Source: Cristatella mucedo | Taxonomy: Eukaryota; Bryozoa; Phylactolaemata; Cristatellidae | Length of the DNA: 62,000 nt | Assembly: GCA_009760855.2 (NCBI GenBank) | Contig: WPIO01000137.1 | Span: 560,001-622,000 of the forward strand | Direction: 5' to 3' | Shown here: one piece after another, positions 30,501-62,000 of the stretch | Position numbering within the stretch: position 1 is the first letter of the stretch | Layout of the letters: each line of letters begins with the position of its first letter | Notes under the pieces: generated by a model | What the model was told of the DNA's origin: nothing | Seen by the model: only the letters and a program-made list of their open reading frames with translations | Databases searched by the model: none | Made by a program: the position numbers and the translations under genes

Positions 30501-31282
30501 ACATTTATACCAACATTAAATAGTTAACGTAGTTTTTTAATATTAATTACTATGAGAGGCCATTCAAGTTGTGATAGAGGTTCATTTAGTTCTTGATAGT
30601 TACTTCTTAATATCTTAATTAAATCAATGGATCTTTAAGGATGTGAATTTACAGGATTTAGAAACCTTAATATACACCATAAAGCACAATATTCATCTTC
30701 ATTCTTTATGTTGATGCAACAACGTTTCTTTGTTAAGCCAGTTGGTAATGGTAAATACGATGAACCTGCTCTAATAATATATTCACTAACATTAATCTCG
30801 AGACGTTTTACACCAATTAGCCTCCAAACAGAACCCGGATTTTTGTCAATAATTGTATCTATTGCTTCTTTTAAAGATTTCAATTGATCTTTAATAATAT
30901 TAGTATAATCAGATCTTTTAACAACTGCAACTAATTTAGAACCAGTTATAACACTATAACTATGTGTACCAGTTTGATGATGATATGAATGAACTGATAT
31001 CTTTGTTTGTAATTTAAATGAAGAAAATCTAGTTGTTGCTTCTTTTAAAACATTATTGTAACTTGGTATTATGCTATTAAAGAAATCGTCAATTTCTGTT
31101 GCAGAATAGTCTCTTCCCTTAAGAACATATTTCTCATGTCTTCCATTGGCTACAGTAGATTCTAGTTTAAACTTATGAATCCTTGAAGTAATACTTTTAC
31201 TTGGAGATATATCATCGATATTCATCAGTTTTCTTGTCTCAGCGTGAAACGAGTTTCCCTTTTGAGGACTTTTTCGATGCAT
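27524..31282 (-). pseudogene. Protein-primed family B DNA polymerase (PolB), interrupted
   Basis: About 1,250 codons from ATG 31282 (preceded by AATATAG) to TGA 27,524-27,526. In order: an N-terminal region (30635-31282, 215 aa open) ending KRCCINIKNEDEYCALW; a Cys/His finger region; ExoI YADFESL near 30,110; ExoII HNLKGYD (about 29,605); ExoIII YADVTLLAD (about 29,140); motif A WDATSLYPTVM (about 28,860); motif C YTDTDSLVVD (about 28,060); and a C-terminal FESKHYWLDCGC and AYGHYKI region. This is the replicase of Polintons, priming synthesis from a terminal protein at the TIRs. In-frame stops or shifts occur at about 30,635, 30,140, 29,800, 28,835, 28,555, 27,920 and further on. Longest intact piece 28833-29744. 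Confidence 0.93.
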
Positions 31283-31289
31283 CTATATT
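31283..31289 (-). promoter_or_regulatory. Start-proximal motif AATATAG before the PolB ATG
   Basis: TAATATAGATG at the predicted polymerase start; supports ATG 31282 as the true start. Confidence 0.55.
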
Positions 31290-31315
31290 AGGAAAATAAA
31301 ATTTGTTTAATTGAA

Positions 31316-31459
31316 AAAACATAAGACAAAAATTTAGTGTTGGAGGGAAAGTAAATTCTTAAGACAATTTCAAGACTTCGAATGTGAACGATAGTGATCA
31401 TGAGAAGGATTGAAAAGGGAATTTTCTTAAGAAGTGACTTTCCTTACAACAAGGCCCGT
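31316..31459 (-). repeat. Polinton right terminal inverted repeat
   Basis: Reverse complement matches 14248-14404 (see the left TIR). The outermost bases read ACGGGCC inward, against ACACGGGC on the left; GAGACG follows immediately outside. Confidence 0.92.
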
Positions 31460-31465
31460 GAGACG

Positions 31466-31715
31466 CCTTGGTGTAAGCGAGTCGAGTGGCTTTAGGCATT
31501 ATGTTGCCAAGTCCATTCGATGCTCGATAGGAGGAGCCGGTGAAGTTCGGATAGATTTGTCAGCTACGAGTTGTCAGCTAGGCCATTGAGGACAGACTAG
31601 ACTATATGCTGAGATTTTAACCAGTTGCACACAATCAAGGGCACGGGCCGGTAGTCCTGAGTGAAGATAATTGCACGTCGCGAGCTCATGGAACTTGCCA
31701 CCCGGGTTTGGCCCA
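31466..31715. other. Right flank of the Polinton, nothing recognised
   Basis: GC content returns to host level at once. No coding frame or named repeat is visible. Confidence 0.4.
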
Positions 31716-31717
31716 TA

Positions 31718-31832
31718 GGTTATCGTGCTCGTCTTTGACGAGCGAGGTTGTGGGCTCGAGGCCAGTGGCACATGTGAAGCGCCTGAATAGAGATTAAGTT
31801 ACATTTTAGGATGGTACACAAGTGAATAATAG
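31718..31832 (+). mobile_element. tRNA-derived SINE, family 2
   Basis: TTTGGCCCATAGGTTATCGT (A-box region), GTGGGCTCGAGGCC (B-box region) and the shared tail GCGCCTGAATAGAGATTAAG. Confidence 0.8.
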
Positions 31833-31919
31833 CACATAAATATTGATATATACATACAAGTGAATTATATAGTTATGCAATCATATATATTTTCTGCATA
31901 ATTACATAGATAGTTATGT

Positions 31920-31991
31920 AGTTATATATATATATATATAGGTATATATGTATATGTACAAATATGCATATATATATATATATGTATGAAC

Positions 31992-32086
<95 letters not shown>

Positions 32087-32110
32087 TGTGTCTGTGTGTG
32101 TGTGTGTGTG
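31920..32110. repeat. AT-rich tract and (GT)n microsatellite
   Basis: TATATA sequence followed by about 110 bp of GT dinucleotides (32001-32110) with two TC interruptions. Cys-Val and Thr-His reading frames across it are artefacts. Confidence 0.95.
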
Positions 32111-32344
32111 TATCACTATATTGGCTGTCGTATTCTCGTCTAAGCTGGCCCTCATTTTGGCAATGCTCCTCGGCTAAAATTAGACCGACTTGACAGAAGA
32201 GGTGAACAGACTTGACTGAGCAATGTGCTCATCTAATGACAAGTCCTTTTAGAACAGACAGCCTACTGTAAGATGAACCAATCCTGTGGGTCCTCGGACT
32301 CTAGGGATGTTCTAGGCTTGCCCTCAGCAATCGGGTTGGTCTTA

Positions 32345-33080
32345 TCTTCCAAGTTGGTCCATGCATTCGTGACATCTCGTCTCGACTTCTGCAACTCACT
32401 GCTTACTGGCCTACCAGCACGTGCGATCAGGCGATTGCAGCTGGTGCAAAACTCTGCAGCTAGGCTTGTCTGTCGTGAGCGTCACAGTTGCCACATTACT
32501 CCACTTCTCGCCGACCTGCACTGGTTACCAGTCAAGCAACGGATTGACTTCAAGGTTTTGTCGCTCACTTTTAGGTCTCTTCATTCTATGGCTCCAGCCT
32601 ATCTTTCAGATATACTACCCCATCAGGCAAAGCATCGTACCACTCGCTTTTCGGAATCCAACAGTCTAGAAATACCTCGTACAAACCTTAAATCCTTTGG
32701 AGACCGTGCATTTAGCTCGTATGCTCCCACAGCCTGGAACTCCCTCCCGACCTGCATCAGAACATCCCCTGACCTGACCACATTTAAAAGAAACTTAAAA
32801 ACACACCTATTTAGGACAGCATTTAGTGGGTCTTTGTGATTCGTCCTCGATGTGCTTATGCGTGCTGACACTGTTCATGCTGCCACTAACCACATTTGCA
32901 TGCTGACCCAGTGCATGTAACCCCTAACCATGTTATTCATTTTGTTTGTTTTTCATGCATGATTTTACTTACTATTCTATTGCGTATCACTTTGCAGCAA
33001 ATGTAAAGCGCCTAGAAAGAGATTGAGTTCTCTGAGGGCGCTTTATCAAGTGCAATATTATTATTAATATTATTATTATC
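32345..33080 (+). mobile_element. L2-type LINE (family B), 5'-truncated, young copy
   Basis: Starts abruptly within the RT C-terminal region (CCAAGTTGGTCCATGCATTC) and runs through AWNSLP to the TTATTATT tail. Only scattered differences from 13.11-13.85 kb. Confidence 0.93.
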
Positions 33081-33267
33081 TTGGGTTAGCTTCAATAAGT
33101 CACTCGCCATCCGAGCGAAACTCTCGACGATGCCGGCCGAAAGGGAAGGGAGTGAGTCGGCTGCAGAGCAGGACCGAGGTGAGATGGAACAGAGCTCAGT
33201 GTCAGCAGGCGTTGAAACGAATCCTGAGCAGATGTTTTGAGATAAAAAATGGAATAAGCAATTTGCA

Positions 33268-33360
33268 TAGGACCTGAAGAGAACATAACCTCTATCCAAG
33301 CTTTGTACACACGCAGGGGGTTCAGCCCACGACCTTGGTCGTTAGAATCGAGCCCCCGCT
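33268..33360 (-). mobile_element. SINE family 2 fragment
   Basis: The reverse complement shows the degraded tail (AGGTTATGTTCTC) and GTGGGCTGAACCCC at the B-box position. It abuts the inverted LURAP-like fragment. Confidence 0.5.
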
Positions 33361-33361
33361 G

Positions 33362-33750
33362 CGACGGCAGACCGATATCGTCTACGGCACGCTTGACGAA
33401 CACCAGCTGTTGGAGGATGGCGACGTCTAGCTGCAGCAGCGAGTCCTGCACGATGGACCGACGAAAGTGAGGCTGCAGCAGAAGCCTCTGCGAGCTCTGC
33501 TGCAGCGAACCGTGCACGCGGACCCAGAGCCCTGTTCTGAATCTAAAGTAGGCCTGTGCGTAATGGAGTGGAAAGGCCACGAAGTGACCAGAAGCTTCGA
33601 CCAGCAGTGAGGCGAGGAGAGCGAGACGTCATGAAGCAGACACATAGGAAATAATAGGGGGAAGGAGAGATAAGGGAGAGAGAGAGAGAGAGAGAGCGCG
33701 CGAGAGAGAGAGAGAGAGAGAAAGAGAGAGGGAGAGAGAGAGTGAGACAG
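33362..33750 (-). pseudogene. Inverted partial copy of the LURAP-like intron 1/exon 2
   Basis: On the minus strand this reproduces 6.18-6.58 kb: the CT array, CCCCCTATTATTTCC-type spacer, TTTCCACTCCATTACGCACAG, the acceptor and the beginning of exon 2 (LDVAILQQLVFVKRAVDDI). Differences from the donor are few (for example R to L in LRQLD). The copy stops shortly after the core helix, where SINE sequence begins. It has no exon 1 and no downstream exons, so it is a duplicated gene fragment rather than a gene. Confidence 0.88.
33674..33750. repeat. (GA)n microsatellite
   Basis: Imperfect GA run, the inverted counterpart of the CT array at 6182-6264. Confidence 0.9.
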
Positions 33751-34820
33751 ACACATTACATGACATAATCTGATCTGAGGCTGGTTTTTTAATAGGTGGC
33801 CTGACAACAGCTCTTGTCGGAGGGGTGAGACTTCATCAGTAGCCATGAGCCAACCTATTGATTTACCATATTGATTACGATACGCAGCAAACAATTTGCA
33901 ACTCATAAGTAGAACTTTTGAGACAGAGTAATGTGGACTAGTGGTCATTTGGTCCGGAAGACAAATTTAGCGACGATTCATACATAGGTGTACAGAAAAG
34001 ACGCACTGGACTGATGATGACATGCGGTTACAGTCCCGCAGCAACAATAGTAAGGGGCTGCAGTCCCACGCCGCTTTATCTTACTGCTGCACAGAATTTG
34101 GAGAATCGCTCTGGTAATTAACCATTGAGATCAGTGGACATCGTGATTTTTCGAGTTTTGACTAAGAACGCCGACTGCCAGACGAGTACTTTTCATTTTA
34201 AATATTATATCTTCTTAGTCCTGAACCTACCTGGGAGCTCAATCTATTATGAATTCCAACACCCAGAGTATCCACGTAACTCCCCTGATATTCATTCTGG
34301 CCAAAAAGTATGCATGTATGCGTTAGAAAGAGATTCTTACATGACCCCACTACACCACGGAAACAAACGTTTTGGAAAAAAGCTTCCCTCAGTAGAGAGA
34401 TGGTGTGCATATCCAACTACTTAAATAACCTAGGATTTTACCTAAGCGTAATTTTTTACTGTACTTCATAAATTTCTTTGGTGAAACTCTGTGAGCTTAA
34501 GCAGGTTAATATATTGAAAGGGTATCTGAGGTATTGTCCTATTCGGCAGGCAGCAGCAACCTTGGTTGTTATCCTGCACAAGGACACTGCCGTTCAAACG
34601 GCTGCGATACGATTCGTGAACAGTGCTGTGCTACTGCTTTTTCTAGTTGCTGGCCGACGGTCACACGGTATGTCGGTTGCACGGGACAAGTAGACGATAA
34701 CTGCAACGCGACTGTGTCACGAGACGAGAGGCATCACAGTATGCTAACCACAAGTCATGAAATCGATTGGGTCATCAACGATGTCGGCCACTCGGTCACT
34801 GCAGCATGTTACACCAATAA
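33751..34820. other. Intergenic region with weak Cys-rich plus-strand frames
   Basis: Two plus-strand frames draw attention: 34125-34424, with IYYEFQHPEYPRNSPDIHSG that vaguely recalls a CUB-domain start, and 34534-34833, with clustered cysteines (GHCRSNGCDTIREQCCATAF). Neither has a signal peptide or clear splice sites. I do not call a gene. Confidence 0.25.
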
Positions 34821-34826
34821 TTTATT
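34821..34826 (-). terminator. Candidate polyadenylation signal of ARID1
   Basis: AATAAA on the minus strand about 475 nt past the ARID1 stop codon. Unverified; a plausible 3' UTR length. Confidence 0.35.
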
Positions 34827-35301
34827 GGACTAGGAAGCTGCATACACTTCCAGCAGCGCACACCTCAGCTCTGCAGCTACAGCTTTATCCTGAGGTGAAA
34901 GCCCGTGAAAGAGCTGAGAGCCCGATGATCAAGTGAAAGCTGAGAGCCCGATGACAGGGCCGGAGCCGAAGCAGCAGGACTAATGCCGGTGGAATCGATC
35001 TTAAGCACCCGACGCGGTCACGCTTAGAAAAATACGTACAAAACGGTCCGAATAGAAAAAGCAAGAGAGCTATCACAATACTGAGCAGTCGACAGCTCCG
35101 CCTCAGGCTCGGCACACAGTCTCCTGCTCTGCTTACGCTGCCGCAGCCGACGTACCAGCAACTGTAGCAGGGGAGGGGTAGGTCGCCGGCATGCATGCAT
35201 TCTGGGGCGGGCGTCCATCACGGGAAGATCCGGCGGACACGGCTGGCGATGACCTTGCCGGGCGGCCGGCAAGGGCCGCGCCGCCACCGCCGCCGCCACC
35301 G

Positions 35302-60995
<25,694 letters not shown>

Positions 60996-61339
60996 CTGCA
61001 AACGTACATGCAGCCAGCGTGGCAAATAGGCATGGCAAGCAAGTGCAACACAGCGACATAAAACAAAAAATAATCACACACAAAATGAAAAGAGGCGATG
61101 AACTATCCATGCTACAAGCTGAACCGACCTTATGAGCGAGACAAGAAAAACGTTTTCTTGGAGCCGAAAGCAAATGGCCGCACACCGTTACGCACACACT
61201 GAGAGATAACACCGAGTGTTTCATGAGACCGCCAGACGGAGCTGGCAAAAACAAGCAAGATCGACCTTCTACGGTAGCACTGGATTTAACAAAGGCCAGC
61301 CGCATCCTAGCGCAACTTCTCGAGCGTGCCGGGGCAGGC

Positions 61340-61455
61340 CTACTTTATAGTCCCACCCCCAGTTTGGCCAGGACTCGCCTTTGACAACCGAGGTCGTGGG
61401 CTCAAGTCCTGGTGCATAGGCGAAGCGCGTCGGGATGGAGATTAGGGCGTGACAC
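61340..61455 (+). mobile_element. SINE family 2 copy
   Basis: GTTTGGCCAGGACTCGCCTT, B-box-like GTGGGCTCAAGTCC and the degraded tail GCGCGTCGGGATGGAGATTA. Confidence 0.7.
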
Positions 61456-61644
61456 TACTGAACTTTTTTATTTTCAGCCAGCATGCCACCGCCCGAGCGA
61501 GAAGCAGAGCGCGCCGCCGGGCACAAAAGGCCAAAAGAATGCACGAGAGTTTCCGGCAGCACTCTCAAAGCTTACACAGCACGTATAGCACACAGCAGAC
61601 TTCATCTCACGCAACGGAGATAATACAGCTCATTTCTCTAGTGA

Positions 61645-61750
61645 ATTGAGAAAACTTGGTCTCTATCCAGGCACTGGACATCTGCCAAAGGGCTCGAGCA
61701 AATAACCTCGGTTGTCGAAGGCCAGCACCTTACCCCTACTCCATGCCAGG
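61645..61750 (-). mobile_element. SINE family 2 copy
   Basis: The reverse complement shows A-box-like GTAGGGGTAAGGTGCTGGCC, the box region near GAGGTTATTTGCTCGAGCCC, and the tail of the shared type. Confidence 0.6.
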
Positions 61751-62000
61751 TTTAGGGGGCGGGGCCGGACTCCAACATCCTCCCCCTCCTCGGACACCAA
61801 TTTGGAAACACGTGTCCTGTCTGTCCTGTCTTGGCAACACATGCCTACTCGGAGGAGGGGGCGATCGAGTGAGCGCTCGCCCAGACTCACCCAGGCGGTT
61901 CCTTTGCAACTTTGTGGTAAGCGTTATGTAGCAAACATTATGCATCCTTATATTATTATTATCATCATTATGCTTTGCGAGGCTCTCGTCCGGCGGCTGG
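61751..62000. other. Window end, no gene recognised
   Basis: Probably still ARID1 intron or upstream sequence; contains an ATT-rich tract near 61,951. Confidence 0.35.

Larger units (their letters stand above)
14248..31459. mobile_element. Polinton/Maverick-class element, 17.2 kb with TIRs, decayed
   Basis: The element is bounded by imperfect terminal inverted repeats (14248-14404 and 31316-31459) and differs sharply in composition (about 30% GC) from GC-rich host DNA. A candidate target duplication GAGACC/GAGACG flanks it at 14242-14247 and 31460-31465. Inside are the class-defining genes: protein-primed DNA polymerase B, FtsK/HerA-type packaging ATPase, adenain-like cysteine protease and capsid-type proteins. 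Size, TIR length and gene set fit Polintons, which integrate into animal genomes and appear able to form virions. No rve-family integrase was found. Several genes have stops and frameshifts, and a SINE lies at 23.98-24.11 kb, so this copy is an old, inactive insertion. Confidence 0.93.

Noticed and set aside
14248-31459. AT-rich block as bacterial, phage or organelle contamination
   Set aside because: It is bounded by TIRs, contains a host SINE, is flanked by host repeats on both sides and carries Polinton hallmark genes.

Overview
The window is nuclear DNA of an invertebrate-type animal. It has intron-containing genes with GT/AG junctions, long CT/GT/GA microsatellites, many 5'-truncated L2-type LINEs, tRNA-derived SINEs and a hAT transposon. 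The lineage cannot be named from the sequence alone.

Layout. (1) 0.5-4.5 kb: an L2-type LINE (minus), a 0.5 kb CT array and a 19-bp minisatellite, leading into a GC-rich gene start. (2) 4.9-7.7 kb: a plus-strand gene whose second exon resembles the LURAP1/FAM89 leucine-rich adaptor core; three exons join in frame. (3) 8-14.2 kb: SINEs, a truncated hAT transposase and a young L2 copy. (4) 14.25-31.46 kb: a 17.2-kb AT-rich Polinton/Maverick-class element (virus-like, self-synthesising) with about 150-bp terminal inverted repeats. It carries a protein-primed family B DNA polymerase, a packaging ATPase, an adenain-like protease behind a zinc ribbon, two jelly-roll-type structural candidates, an HNH-AP2 endonuclease, three tandem genes with phage tail-fibre-type repeats and several orphans. 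Many genes are broken by stops, frameshifts and one SINE insertion. I found no retroviral-type integrase. (5) 31.5-35 kb: SINE, GT array, young L2 and an inverted partial copy of the LURAP-like gene. (6) 35.3-61.0 kb: the 3' part of the host ARID1/Osa (BAF250) gene on the minus strand. Fourteen exons total 5,370 nt, exactly 1,790 codons including the stop, with ARID and BAF250_C domains; introns are filled with L2 and SINE debris. The 5' exons lie beyond the right edge.

How the parts relate. The two host genes face each other across the element-rich intergenic stretch that received the Polinton. Inside the element, genes on both strands are tightly packed. Most start codons are abutted by an A/T-rich motif of the form TATAGAAATG, which looks like a shared element-specific promoter or initiator. 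The TIRs differ at roughly a tenth of positions, and a host SINE sits inside a fibre gene, so the copy is old and probably immobile. The gene set (phage-like fibres, HNH-AP2, zinc ribbon plus protease, no visible integrase) is unusual for a Polinton and is the most interesting content here.
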